From positions 124,001 to 188,000 of the forward strand of contig JAGAIR010000004.1 in assembly GCA_017626435.1 (NCBI GenBank): 64,000 nt of DNA, given 5' to 3'. Source of the stretch: Lachnospiraceae bacterium (GTDB lineage: Bacteria; Bacillota_A; Clostridia; Lachnospirales; Lachnospiraceae). Shown here one piece after another: positions 25,551 to 34,288 of the stretch; within the stretch, counting starts at the first letter, position 1, and each line of letters begins with the position of its first letter. A program made the position numbers and the translations under genes. The notes beneath the pieces are model-generated. The model was given only the letters and a program-made list of their open reading frames with translations. It was not told the origin of the DNA and made no database searches.

Positions 25551-25735
25551 AATATCACAACCAGCAGAATTGCAATAATGACACTTCTTGTGGTGTTAGT
25601 AATTGATTCCTGCAGGGATGCTGCATCATATTCAATGCAGACAGCACCTGCCACATCGCCTGTTTTATTTGTCACTGGTGCAACAGCAACAATAATTTTC
25701 TTTTTCCGTCTTTTCTGATGGATTCATAGGCGAAT
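25547..25735 (-). pseudogene. Sensor-domain (Cache-like) fragment
   Basis: A frame without a start encodes IIVAVAPVTNKTGDVAGAVCIEYD followed by a membrane segment SVIIAILLVVIF and a stop at 25547. The preceding YESIRKDGK lies in another frame across an A-rich run. This resembles the end of an extracellular Cache domain plus the second membrane helix of a chemoreceptor or cyclase. The cytoplasmic part is missing. Confidence 0.45.
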
Positions 25736-25830
25736 GGAATATATAATTCCAAATAAGAAAAAAATTAACATTTCTGACCATAAATACATGATATTTCATT
25801 TCTACAGCCATAAATACCCTTTACGTAATA

Positions 25831-25868
25831 AAACACTGTACCCATTCCGTAACAGATACAGTGTTTTT
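25831..25868 (-). terminator. Terminator after the GH25 gene
   Basis: The perfect stem AAACACTGTA/TACAGTGTTT lies 26 bases after the GH25 stop, followed on the minus strand by TTTTATT. Confidence 0.65.
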
Positions 25869-25893
25869 GATTGATTACATTTTTCTCTCTGCT

Positions 25894-26502
25894 CTATTCT
25901 CTTATCAAAATATCCCGCCGAAAATAATCTCTGTCCACTTTCCCAGTAATTCCTCTGACACGTCCGCTATCTGTATACTGCCACCCACTCCATCGTCTCC
26001 ATGGATTTTCCATGTCTGGTCTGGATACTCCGTATTGGGCAATCCAAAGAGGATATTCCCGCAACCGGTCATCATCAAAAACTGTAGTTGCATTGGAAGC
26101 ATTACTGTAAATCACAGAACGATGCCCACTCCTCGCTTCCAATTCACGCAAAAACTGCAATGAAATATTGCGTATCTCCTGATGGGTCAATTCACCAAAT
26201 TCCTCAAAATCCATAGAAGGCTTCACACGCTGGTTCTTATCTTTAATTTTCTCAAAGAAAAAAGCAGCTTCCTCCTTTGCCTCCTCAAGATTTCTTGCCA
26301 TTACATAATGATAAAATCCTACATGAAGTCCCTCTCTATCGGCTTCCCTATAGTTCCTCTCAAAATCAGGGTCAACAATATCCCTTCCCTGTGTTGCCTT
26401 AATATAAACGATACGGATTCCTGCTTCTCTTACTCTGTGAAACTGAATCCTTCCTTCCCAGTGACTCACATCTATCCCATCCAGTCTTTTTTCTCTTCTC
26501 AT
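25894..26502 (-). CDS. Glycoside hydrolase family 25 lysozyme
   Basis: The product is about 202 residues forming a GH25 (Chalaropsis-type) muramidase. The first catalytic Asp lies in LDGIDVSHWEG, and the acidic pair is in SMDFEEFG. Family strands GIRIVYIKATQG and GFYHYVMA are also present. It would cut the MurNAc-GlcNAc bonds of peptidoglycan. No signal peptide or cell-wall-binding repeat is visible, so it may leave the cell by a holin or other route, or be a prophage remnant. The start at 26502 has GGAAAG seven bases upstream; the frame extends to 26559, where AGGAAA precedes another ATG, so the start is uncertain. Confidence 0.85.
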   Translation of the reverse strand: MRREKRLDGIDVSHWEGRIQFHRVREAGIRIVYIKATQGRDIVDPDFERNYREADREGLHVGFYHYVMARNLEEAKEEAAFFFEKIKDKNQRVKPSMDFEEFGELTHQEIRNISLQFLRELEARSGHRSVIYSNASNATTVFDDDRLREYPLWIAQYGVSRPDMENPWRRWSGWQYTDSGRVRGITGKVDRDYFRRDILIRE

Positions 26503-26634
26503 TGCTTCACTTTCCTTCCTTAGCATGGTATCTAATACAGTGTATGCAATGACCATCAAAAAGGTTTCCTAAACACAGACTGCGGATGACACTCTTCAAA
26601 TACGAACGATATCACACAGACATTATAGTTTTTT

Positions 26635-28026
26635 CTATGCATGTCGGATATTTGTATATTCTGAGATTTCCCGATTAATCGTTATCAAATCGTCTACCCT
26701 CAGACCATGTACAGAAGAATGCCCTGTTATCCTTGCAAAAGTTTTTAATTCCTCTAAAGAGACATTTAAGAAGTTCGCTACCCTTTGTGCAGATGCTTCT
26801 ATATCCATCCTGGCTCTCAATTCCGGATCCTGTGTAGCAATCCCCACCGGACAATTACCTGAACCACAAATGCGATACTGCTGGCACGCTGCCGCGATCA
26901 ATCCCGCTGAAGCGATTGCAATGGCATCCGCTCCCATTGCAAGTGCTTTTGCAAAATCCGCCGATACTCTGAGACCTCCTGTGATAACAAGTGAAATATC
27001 AGAATGAACGGAATCCAAATATTTTCTCGCCCGGTAAAGCGCATAAATTGTCGGAACAGAGGTCGCCTCCCGTAAAAGTAATGGACTTGATCCGGTTCCC
27101 CCACCTCTGCCATCTATCGTAATAAAGTCAGGCTCAGCATAGACACAAAACTCCAAATCCCTTTCAATCCTTCCGGCGGCAATCTTTATTCCAATCGGTC
27201 TGCCATCAGAACGGTTTCGTAGCATCGCGACCATTTCTTTCAAATCTTCTTTCGTAGTAAGCTCCTCAAATTTGCTTGGACTCTGAATATCCTCCCCCGG
27301 ATTTTTCTCACGTATTCTGGCAATTTCCGGAGTTACTTTCTCTCCTGGCAAATGTCCACCCATCCCTGGTTTTGTTCCCTGTCCAATTTTTATTTCAATA
27401 GCATCAGCAGATCGAAGGTTTTCCTCTGTAACACTGTACTTATTTGGAATATATTCAAAAATATACTTATATGCTGCCTCCTTTTCTTCCGGGAGAATTC
27501 CACCTTCCCCACTGCACATTGCTGTTTTCGCCATGGCAGATCCTTTTGACAACGCAACCTTGATTTCCTTTGACAGTGCACCAAATGACATATGGGAGAT
27601 ATATACCGGATTTTCAATAATCATCGGCTTCTTTGCATGTTTGCCAATTACCGTCATTGTAGTGACAATGTCACTTTCATCCAGCGGCGCAGGATTTAAC
27701 TGTGCTCCCAAAATCAATATGTCATCCCAACTCGGCATAGGCATTCTGGTTCCCATCGAACCGCCGATTGATTTGCCAGTCATAGCCATCTGATGAATCT
27801 CTTCCATATATCTGCTGGATTCATCAACCCGGTAAAACCTCTTATCATATTCCAGATTCAAGCCATTTTTTTCTGTATGGATTTCATTTGTTACTGCTCC
27901 TGATACCACTTCATCCTGTACCTCTTCTCTGAATTTTGACGCAGGCTGATGACAAACTGGACATTCCTCTGGCGGTTCTTCCCCTTCATAGACATAACCG
28001 CATATAGTACACACATATTTTTTCAT
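26635..28026 (-). CDS. Rubredoxin - FMN-binding glutamate synthase-like protein
   Basis: The product is 463 residues. A rubredoxin domain (about 1-38, with CTICGYVY and CPVCHQP) leads into the FMN-binding central domain of glutamate synthase. That domain shows SHMSFGALSKE, KIGQGTKPGMGGHLPG, DGRGGGTGSSP and the iron-sulfur motif CGSGNCPVGIATQ. It lacks the class II glutaminase domain of GltB. Such archaeal-type proteins are thought to be ammonia- or partner-dependent glutamate synthases or related oxidoreductases. The fused rubredoxin is a plausible electron donor. ATG at 28026 has AGAGGAAAC upstream. Confidence 0.88.
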   Translation of the reverse strand: MKKYVCTICGYVYEGEEPPEECPVCHQPASKFREEVQDEVVSGAVTNEIHTEKNGLNLEYDKRFYRVDESSRYMEEIHQMAMTGKSIGGSMGTRMPMPSWDDILILGAQLNPAPLDESDIVTTMTVIGKHAKKPMIIENPVYISHMSFGALSKEIKVALSKGSAMAKTAMCSGEGGILPEEKEAAYKYIFEYIPNKYSVTEENLRSADAIEIKIGQGTKPGMGGHLPGEKVTPEIARIREKNPGEDIQSPSKFEELTTKEDLKEMVAMLRNRSDGRPIGIKIAAGRIERDLEFCVYAEPDFITIDGRGGGTGSSPLLLREATSVPTIYALYRARKYLDSVHSDISLVITGGLRVSADFAKALAMGADAIAIASAGLIAAACQQYRICGSGNCPVGIATQDPELRARMDIEASAQRVANFLNVSLEELKTFARITGHSSVHGLRVDDLITINREISEYTNIRHA

Positions 28027-28065
28027 CTGTTTCCTCTCTTCCCCGGCATGACTCCTATAAACCAA

Positions 28066-28372
28066 AAGCTTTTTACACGGAAATACAACTCTTTTTTACA
28101 TTAGAAAATTATACTCCTCTGCTATAATTTTGTATATAAAATGTTGTAAACTTTTTTAGAAATATTATTACACAGAAACAAACATAAACAAATAGTTTTT
28201 TCCTGCTTGATAACTCTTTAAAATTGAAAATACGCGAAAATAAAGAGAGACAATGACAAAACTTCAGCAGTCTTAATCATAGCTAACTGAACTTATATCA
28301 ATAAAGCAGATACCGAAAGCGCGACTCTGCGCCACACCTTATAACGTTTCCGACACATTTACCTTTAAAGTC
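28066..28372. other. Intergenic stretch without recognised features
   Basis: AT-rich spacer between the glutamate synthase-like gene and prfA. It holds TATAAT-like boxes on the minus strand near 28110 that could serve the downstream gene, but no well-spaced -35. I see no gene, repeat or RNA structure I can support. Confidence 0.4.
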
Positions 28373-28417
28373 AAAAAAAGTGCCTAGTATCAGCCATCAA
28401 AACTAATATTAGACACT
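28373..28417 (-). terminator. Terminator after prfA-prmC-DUF1385 region
   Basis: Minus-strand AGTGTCTA-TATTAG pairs with CTGATA-TAGGCACT and is followed by TTTTTTTG, 60 bases after the prfA stop. Confidence 0.8.
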
Positions 28418-28475
28418 CCGATTTTATCTCCTAATTATTACTTTTCTATATCAAAAAATTCTTATACAATCCTCT

Positions 28476-29552
28476 TTATGCACTCTCATTCATCTTCGCC
28501 AGCTTTGCTGTCTGATCTGCTGCGATGATATTATCCAGCAATTCCGTAATATCTCCATTCAGGATTTCATTTAAACGATGGCTGGTATATTTAATCCGAT
28601 GGTCCGTCACGCGTCCCTGCGGGAAGTTATAGGTGCGGATTTTTTCAGAACGGTCTCCTGTACCGACCTGGCTTCTACGTTCTGCAGCCTGCTCACTTTC
28701 TGCCTTTTCCCGTTCCATATCATAGATGCGGGAACGAAGAACCTTCATCGCCTTATCTTTGTTTTTCAACTGTGACTTTTCATCCTGGCAGGATACGACA
28801 ATTCCCGTTGGAATATGGGTAATACGCACTGCGGAATCAGTGGTGTTGACACACTGTCCACCATTACCAGATGCACGGAATACATCTATTCTGCAATCAT
28901 TTGGGTCTAACTGAACATCTACCTCTTCCACCTCCGGCATAATAGCAACCGTCGCTGTAGATGTATGGATACGTCCGCCAGATTCCGTAGACGGAATTCT
29001 CTGTACACGATGTACTCCACTTTCATATTTCAATTTAGAATATGCTCCCATTCCGTTTATCATAAAAACAATTTCCTTAAAACCACCAATTCCATTTTCA
29101 TTCGCACTCATAACTTCTACTTTCCAACGGTTTGTTTCTGCATATTTCGAGTACATCCGGAATAAATCTGCTGCAAAAAGAGCAGCCTCATCACCGCCAG
29201 CGCCTCCTCTGATTTCCACAATAACATTTTTATCATCGTTTGGATCCTTTGGCAACATCAGAATCTTCAATTCCTTTTCGCATTCCTCTGCCTTTATCTT
29301 ACAGTCATTCAGCTCTTCCTTGGCCATTTCCTTCATTTCTTCGTCTGTCTCCTCTTCCAGAATCATCAGACTGTCTTCAATGCCTTCCTTTGCGGCCTTA
29401 TATTCCTTATACTTTTCTACGATCGGAGTCAGTTCATTCTGCTCCTTCATCAACTGACGATATTTATTCTGGTCACTGATCACATCCGGCTCTGTCAGCT
29501 GCATATTAATTTCTTCCAGACTGCGCACCAGATCTTCTAACTTATCAAACAT
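28476..29552 (-). CDS. prfA: Peptide chain release factor 1
   Basis: The product is 358 residues, the normal length for RF1. It has an N-terminal helical domain, the codon-recognition region after [18 protein letters not shown] and the catalytic GGQ loop in [17 protein letters not shown]. It recognises UAA and UAG and triggers release of the finished peptide. ATG at 29552 follows GAGG by six bases and lies just downstream of the third copy of the pseudoknot element. prmC, whose product methylates the GGQ glutamine, is the next gene upstream. Confidence 0.96.
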   Translation of the reverse strand: MFDKLEDLVRSLEEINMQLTEPDVISDQNKYRQLMKEQNELTPIVEKYKEYKAAKEGIEDSLMILEEETDEEMKEMAKEELNDCKIKAEECEKELKILMLPKDPNDDKNVIVEIRGGAGGDEAALFAADLFRMYSKYAETNRWKVEVMSANENGIGGFKEIVFMINGMGAYSKLKYESGVHRVQRIPSTESGGRIHTSTATVAIMPEVEEVDVQLDPNDCRIDVFRASGNGGQCVNTTDSAVRITHIPTGIVVSCQDEKSQLKNKDKAMKVLRSRIYDMEREKAESEQAAERRSQVGTGDRSEKIRTYNFPQGRVTDHRIKYTSHRLNEILNGDITELLDNIIAADQTAKLAKMNESA

Positions 29553-29556
29553 ATTA

Positions 29557-29655
29557 ATCCTCATTTCTGCGCTGCTGTAATAGCTCAGCTATGCCGAGAC
29601 TGTGCATATAACGCAATGTTTGTGCCTCAGCGCATACACAAACAAGTTTGTCAGA
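29557..29655 (-). promoter_or_regulatory. Pseudoknot leader RNA element, copy 3
   Basis: Stem GTTTGTGT (29636-29643) with GCACAAAC (29618-29625) closes a loop containing TGCGCTG. The loop is complementary to CAGCGCA inside GCAGCGCAG (29567-29575). Here 42 bases separate stem and partner, and they contain their own palindrome TAGCTGAGCTA. The outermost loop-side pair is lost (A-G) but the core pairing is kept. The prfA Shine-Dalgarno follows. Confidence 0.58.
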
Positions 29656-29703
29656 AAAACACCGTTTTTATGTTCTTCCTAAAGAAACCCACTCTTTTCT
29701 TTC

Positions 29704-30531
29704 TTACTTTTTAATACCACATACCACACGGTCCAGTCCGCATAAATCCTTCAAACATTTTACATCATTAAATCCTTCCTTTTCCAGCAGCCCAGAAACA
29801 CTCTCTCCCTGATCATAACCAATCTCCAGCCAAAGCATTCCATTGGGAGCAAGATATTGTTTTGACTCCCTTGCTATCTGACGATAAAAAGAAAGTCCAT
29901 CCTCCCCACCATCTAATGCCATCCTGGGTTCATGTTCCTTTACCTCCGGCATCAGTGTATTTATTACCGATGATGTAATATACGGCGGATTTGAAACAAT
30001 CACATCATATGTTTCCGTGATATTCTGAAACATATCGCTTTTCGAGAAATGAACATCCGCCTGAAGCCGTCTGGCATTCTCCTGTGCAACCAACAATGCC
30101 TTTTCTGACAGATCAACAGCGTCCACCTTTTCAGGATTCCCTAATTTTTCCAGAGAAATCCCAATACAGCCAGAGCCAGTGCATAAATCCAATACCTTTT
30201 TTCCTGTTATGACAGGAAGAAGATTCTCTACCAAAAGCTCTGTATCCTGCCTGGGAATCAAAACCTCCGGACTCACCAGAAACTCCAGTCCCATAAATTC
30301 CTGACTGCCTGTCAGATGCTGAAGTGGAATATGGCTGCACCGCTTATTGATCAGCTCTAAATAACATTCTGTCTTTTCTGATGATGCCATTTCCTCCTGA
30401 TTTAGAAAATAGCCAGCCCGGCTCATTCCTGATATATATTCCATCAGAAACCATGCATCAAGACCAGCATCTGCAATCCCTGCTGTCCTAAGTCGGTTTT
30501 CTCCCCGTTCAAGCAAAGCTTTCCATGTCAT
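29704..30531 (-). CDS. prmC: Release factor glutamine N5-methyltransferase
   Basis: The product is 275 residues. It has an N-terminal helical domain, then a Rossmann methyltransferase with VLDLCTGSGCIGIS for SAM binding and the catalytic NPPY motif in VSNPPYI. It methylates the glutamine of the GGQ loop in release factors. ATG at 30531 has AGGGGG five bases upstream; the frame continues upstream to overlap the DUF1385 stop, so coupling is likely. Order DUF1385-prmC-prfA is typical of Clostridia. Confidence 0.94.
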   Translation of the reverse strand: MTWKALLERGENRLRTAGIADAGLDAWFLMEYISGMSRAGYFLNQEEMASSEKTECYLELINKRCSHIPLQHLTGSQEFMGLEFLVSPEVLIPRQDTELLVENLLPVITGKKVLDLCTGSGCIGISLEKLGNPEKVDAVDLSEKALLVAQENARRLQADVHFSKSDMFQNITETYDVIVSNPPYITSSVINTLMPEVKEHEPRMALDGGEDGLSFYRQIARESKQYLAPNGMLWLEIGYDQGESVSGLLEKEGFNDVKCLKDLCGLDRVVCGIKK

Positions 30532-30572
30532 ACTATCCCCCTGACAATCCTCCTTATCAATAGGATTCCTTA

Positions 30573-31835
30573 TCATTCGTTATTATCTGAGTCTTCTTCT
30601 GGTTCAGAATCAAAATAATGATCCAACCCCTCCAACTCATCATCAATATCAATTTCTATCTTAGGAGCCGGATTATTTTCTTTAGCGGCAGCTAAGCGGG
30701 CTGCATTTCTTTTTTCAATATCCTTATATTTTCTCTCCAACGCTGCTTCCCGTTCTTCCTGCTCTTTCAACATACGCGCCCGCTCCTTGGCACGATTTCT
30801 ATATTCCTGCTCTCTTTCTGCCAGCTCTTTTTTTAACTGTGCCCGGGATTTTTTTACCTTCCTGCCCGAAGAATCCGTTTTCTCTGAACGATCAGCTAGC
30901 ACTTTCTTCTTTTTCTTCTCCTCCTGGCGCTTTGCCTGTATCAGGCTGCGTCTCTGGTATTCTTTCCAATCAAAAACTGCCTCAACAGAAGCAATCGCCA
31001 CTTCGATCATTTTGTCATCCGGCTCTCTTGTCGTCAAACACTGTAAAAGCATTCCCGGCTTACTCAATAGAATCACCACTTTATTGTCTGTATTTCCTGC
31101 CCACCGGATAAACTCAAAAGAGATTCCGGCAATGACCGGCACCAGCAGAATGCGAAAAAGCATCCTCAGACAGATATTGTCAATATGGATAAAGATAAAG
31201 AAAATTATACTGATAAACATAACAATCAGCAGAAAGCTGGTTCCACACCGGCGATGCTGCTTTGATTGCTGCCTTACATTTTCCACTGTCAGATCCAGTC
31301 CATTTTCCACACAGTTAATCGTTTTATGCTCCGCACCATGATACATAAACACACGCTTGATATCCTTCATACAAGATATGGCAATCACATACCCCACAAA
31401 AAGAACAATACGAAGAATGCCCTCAACCACAGCAAGCGTTGTCTGGGAATGTATTTTTGACCGTAACAGTTCGGAAAGAAAAAATGGAAGTAGCATAAAA
31501 AAACCAACTGCCAATATAATAGAAAGTAATACGATCAAAATATTTTCTATAGTTTCTATTTTTTCATTTTTTTCCGTCTCCCCACCTTCTTCCTCATAAA
31601 AACCAGAAGAATAAGTCAAGGTCTGCATTCCCAATATCAATGATTCCACAAATGCTACCACGCCCCGGATAATTGGCAAACGAAAAAATACAGATTTCTC
31701 TCCGATACTTTTGCAGTTTCCTTTTTCAACAGAGATTTCTCCATCCGGCTTTCTGACGGCTACGGCATAACAGGATTTATTTTTCATCATTACGCCTTCC
31801 AGAACCGCCTGCCCTCCAATTCCTGATGATTTCAT
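30573..31835 (-). CDS. DUF1385 membrane protein (YqhQ-like)
   Basis: The product is 420 residues and starts IGGQAVLEGVMMKN, the DUF1385 signature. It has five or so membrane segments between residues 90 and 250 and a conserved YHGAEHKTI motif near 170 with possible metal-binding His residues. The C-terminal 130 residues are highly charged (Lys/Glu/Arg coiled coil) and acidic at the end, an extension longer than in the Bacillus protein. Function is unknown. It sits between rpmE and prmC, as in many Clostridia. Confidence 0.88.
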   Translation of the reverse strand: MKSSGIGGQAVLEGVMMKNKSCYAVAVRKPDGEISVEKGNCKSIGEKSVFFRLPIIRGVVAFVESLILGMQTLTYSSGFYEEEGGETEKNEKIETIENILIVLLSIILAVGFFMLLPFFLSELLRSKIHSQTTLAVVEGILRIVLFVGYVIAISCMKDIKRVFMYHGAEHKTINCVENGLDLTVENVRQQSKQHRRCGTSFLLIVMFISIIFFIFIHIDNICLRMLFRILLVPVIAGISFEFIRWAGNTDNKVVILLSKPGMLLQCLTTREPDDKMIEVAIASVEAVFDWKEYQRRSLIQAKRQEEKKKKKVLADRSEKTDSSGRKVKKSRAQLKKELAEREQEYRNRAKERARMLKEQEEREAALERKYKDIEKRNAARLAAAKENNPAPKIEIDIDDELEGLDHYFDSEPEEDSDNNE

Positions 31836-31914
31836 TTCTTTGTTTTTCCTCTTTCTAATTGTAATAAATCAAATTCACAGCACCTTACTCATTTTCATGT
31901 AGATGTCGCGGGGC

Positions 31915-32002
31915 TTCTGGCCTCGTGCAGGCATGAACCAACCGCTCTCGCGACTATATAACAAATGGTCACAATACCTAATATGGGCACTGTGACCATT
32001 TG
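31915..32002 (-). other. Two strong stem-loops between rpmE and the DUF1385 gene
   Basis: A perfect 12-base stem CAAATGGTCACA/TGTGACCATTTG with a 17-base loop (31962-32002) is followed by a second element. The second has outer stem GTCGCG/CGCGAC (31915-31954) and an inner hairpin GCCT-GCACG-AGGC. No T tract follows the first, so it is not a clear intrinsic terminator. It could be a leader of the DUF1385 gene or a processed small RNA; I do not recognise the family. Confidence 0.45.
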
Positions 32003-32032
32003 AAAGATCGGACATGCCGACCGAATATTTTG

Positions 32033-32239
32033 CTAGTTAGCCTGAATACCGTATTTACGGTTGAATTTATCAATCGCACCACGAGCTTTAATGGCCTTCT
32101 GCTGTCCGGTGTAGAAAGAATGACACTTAGAACAAATTTCTACATGAATCTCTTCCTTGGTAGAACCTGTTACAAATTCATTTCCACAGTTACAAACAAC
32201 CTTTGCCTGATAGTAATTAGGATGAATTCCTTCTCTCAT
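32033..32239 (-). CDS. rpmE: 50S ribosomal protein L31
   Basis: The product is 68 residues. It starts [22 protein letters not shown] and has the zinc-binding cysteines CNCG and CSKC, so it is the zinc-containing form of L31. The end [10 protein letters not shown] is standard. ATG at 32239 lies eight bases after GGAGG. It has its own promoter at 32361-32389 and a structured leader of about 110 bases. Confidence 0.96.
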   Translation of the reverse strand: MREGIHPNYYQAKVVCNCGNEFVTGSTKEEIHVEICSKCHSFYTGQQKAIKARGAIDKFNRKYGIQAN

Positions 32240-32254
32240 GTTAAATACCTCCAT

Positions 32255-32355
32255 TCCGCCATCCTGGGGGACAGCAAATCCATATACGAAAAAGACACTA
32301 CCATTAGATACGGCTATGGAATTTCGTCTTTTCGATTACATATTAAAACACAACT
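32255..32355 (-). promoter_or_regulatory. Structured rpmE leader, possible L31 autoregulatory RNA
   Basis: The minus-strand leader contains a stem CGAAAAGAC with GTCTTTTTCG and an inner CCAT/ATGG pairing, ending shortly before the Shine-Dalgarno. Leaders of rpmE are known sites of L31 autoregulation in Firmicutes. I see structure but cannot match a consensus by eye. Confidence 0.45.
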
Positions 32356-32360
32356 TCTTT

Positions 32361-32389
32361 AGTATAGCATAGGAAAAATTCGATTGCAA
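32361..32389 (-). promoter_or_regulatory. rpmE promoter
   Basis: TTGCAA (32384-32389) and TATACT (32361-32366) on the minus strand are 17 bases apart. They lie just downstream of the rho stop codon region and about 120 bases before rpmE. Confidence 0.75.
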
Positions 32390-32398
32390 GGAATTTTT

Positions 32399-33970
32399 TT
32401 AGATAATTTTCACCTTTTTTACCATTTGGATCAATTCCTGGTTATCCTTTGTCTTACGGAACATCTGAATGATCTTCTCTACTGCTTCCTCTGACTTAGA
32501 ACCGTTAAATGCTTTACGTATCAGGAAATTAGCTTCTGCCTCTTCCTGTGTCAGAAGCAGATCATCGCGCCTTGTGCTGGATTTTGGCAAATCTATTGCA
32601 GGGAAGAGACGCTTCTCCGACAAACTCCTATCCAGTACCAGTTCCATGTTACCAGTTCCCTTAAACTCCTCAAACACTACATCATCCATTTTACTTCCAG
32701 TATCTACTAATGCCGTGGCAAGTACTGTCAGACTTCCCCCCTCTCTCATATTACGGGCAGCTCCAAAAAAGCGTTTCGGCATATGCAGCGCAGCAGGATC
32801 AAGACCGCCGGAAAGGGTACGTCCACTCGGCTGGACAGTGAGGTTATATGCCCTTGCCAGGCGTGTGATGCTGTCCAGCAGGATCATCACATCCTCTCCA
32901 TGTTCAACCAGTCTCTTTGCCCGCTCGATCACCATCTCTGATACTCTTTTATGATTTTCCGGTAATTCATCAAAAGTAGAATAGATCACCTCCACATTTG
33001 GTCCCTGTATGGATTCCTTGATATCTGTAACCTCTTCTGGTCTTTCATCAATCAGCAGTACAATCAGCCGCATTGCTGGATGATTTTTTTTCACTGCCTT
33101 GGCTACCTGTTTCAGTAACGTAGTCTTTCCTGTCTTTGGCTGGGATACGATCATCCCTCTCTGCCCTTTACCAATCGGAGAAATCAGATCCATCATACGC
33201 ATGGAAATACTGTTTGTCCCTTTGACCTCCAGATGAATCCTTTCATTTGGAAAAATCGGCGTCAAATGTTCAAACTTTGCTCTCCTGGATGTCTCTTCCA
33301 AAGTATAACCATTCACTGTCTTTACATAGAGAAGTGCACTAAATTTTTCATTCTGGTTACGAATACGGGTATTTCCCACCAGAATGTCCCCCGTACGAAG
33401 TCCAAAACGACGTATCATGGCAGGCGAAACATATACATCCCCCTCGCCTGGAAGATAATTGTCGCAGCGAACAAAACCATACCCCTCCTGCATAACCTCC
33501 AAAATACCGGTTTTAGTCTCTCCGCTATCCAATTGGGAAATCTCCGTCGGCGTCATACTTGCCGCATCACCACGTGGATTCTGATGACCATTTCCATGAT
33601 TCTCTCCTCTGCGCTCTTCTTTTCCACCAGTAATATGATTTCCCTTCGTTTGTACATTCCTTACCGTTCTGTTTCCTGCTTTCTGATAAGCTTTCTGTCC
33701 CTCTCTCTTCTCAGAGAATTCTTTTTTCTTCTCTGCATCCTCTGTTAGTTCTGCCGTTCCTGCTGCCTTCTCTGTACTTTTTTCTTTTATGTTCTTTTCC
33801 TTCGGCTGCTTCTCAACTGCTGGTTTCTTTGACTTATCTCCCTCTGTCTCCTGCAGCTTTTTAATTTCATCCAGCAATTCCTTTTTTTTATAGGAAGTGA
33901 CATTCTTCATTCCCATTTTTCTTCCTGTCACACGCAGCTCTACTAAAGACATTTTATCCAATTCTTCCAT
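32399..33970 (-). CDS. rho: Transcription termination factor Rho
   Basis: The product is 523 residues. It has an N-terminal Rho_N helix bundle (about 1-40) and a hydrophilic insert of about 100 residues rich in Lys, Glu, Asn and Gly. An OB-type RNA-binding domain (GYGFVRCDNYLPGEGDVYVS) and the hexameric helicase core follow, with Walker A QPKTGKTTL and Walker B VMILLDSITRLARA. The insert makes it longer than the E. coli protein (419). ATG at 33970 has GGAGG five bases upstream. Promoter TTTACA-17-TATACT lies at 34103-34131. Confidence 0.95.
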   Translation of the reverse strand: MEELDKMSLVELRVTGRKMGMKNVTSYKKKELLDEIKKLQETEGDKSKKPAVEKQPKEKNIKEKSTEKAAGTAELTEDAEKKKEFSEKREGQKAYQKAGNRTVRNVQTKGNHITGGKEERRGENHGNGHQNPRGDAASMTPTEISQLDSGETKTGILEVMQEGYGFVRCDNYLPGEGDVYVSPAMIRRFGLRTGDILVGNTRIRNQNEKFSALLYVKTVNGYTLEETSRRAKFEHLTPIFPNERIHLEVKGTNSISMRMMDLISPIGKGQRGMIVSQPKTGKTTLLKQVAKAVKKNHPAMRLIVLLIDERPEEVTDIKESIQGPNVEVIYSTFDELPENHKRVSEMVIERAKRLVEHGEDVMILLDSITRLARAYNLTVQPSGRTLSGGLDPAALHMPKRFFGAARNMREGGSLTVLATALVDTGSKMDDVVFEEFKGTGNMELVLDRSLSEKRLFPAIDLPKSSTRRDDLLLTQEEAEANFLIRKAFNGSKSEEAVEKIIQMFRKTKDNQELIQMVKKVKII

Positions 33971-34102
33971 AAATACCTCCATTCATCCTTTAAAGCGGCT
34001 ACTATATTTTCTGTACAATTCTCTGAATAATCAACGATATTGTTGAAATGAACTATTCGCAAGAATACATGATGTAAAAAAATTTAAGATAAAACTGTTT
34101 TT

Positions 34103-34131
34103 AGTATACACAATGCTTTATCCAATGTAAA
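34103..34131 (-). promoter_or_regulatory. rho promoter
   Basis: On the minus strand TTTACA (34126-34131) and TATACT (34103-34108) are separated by 17 bases. This leaves a leader of about 130 bases before rho. Such a leader could hold Rho autoregulation, but no structure is obvious. Confidence 0.75.
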
Positions 34132-34152
34132 GGAGATTCTCATTTGAATTTC

Positions 34153-34181
34153 TTGTTTTCCCCTGCATCTTATGCTATGAT
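34153..34181 (+). promoter_or_regulatory. Malic enzyme promoter
   Basis: TTGTTT (34153-34158) and TATGAT (34176-34181), 17 bases apart, lie 108 bases before the malic enzyme start. They are back to back with the rho promoter. Confidence 0.65.
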
Positions 34182-34288
34182 GGTAAACAGATTCTACATG
34201 CTTCTATGTAGGAATATAACCACGCAGAACATCCCATCCTGCGCAATTTAATGAAACATTACTTATAGAACGGAGGATATACAACATT

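Noticed and set aside
25894..26559. An intact prophage around the GH25 lysozyme
   Set aside because: No integrase, holin, capsid or tail genes are present; only a lysozyme and unrelated gene fragments are seen.
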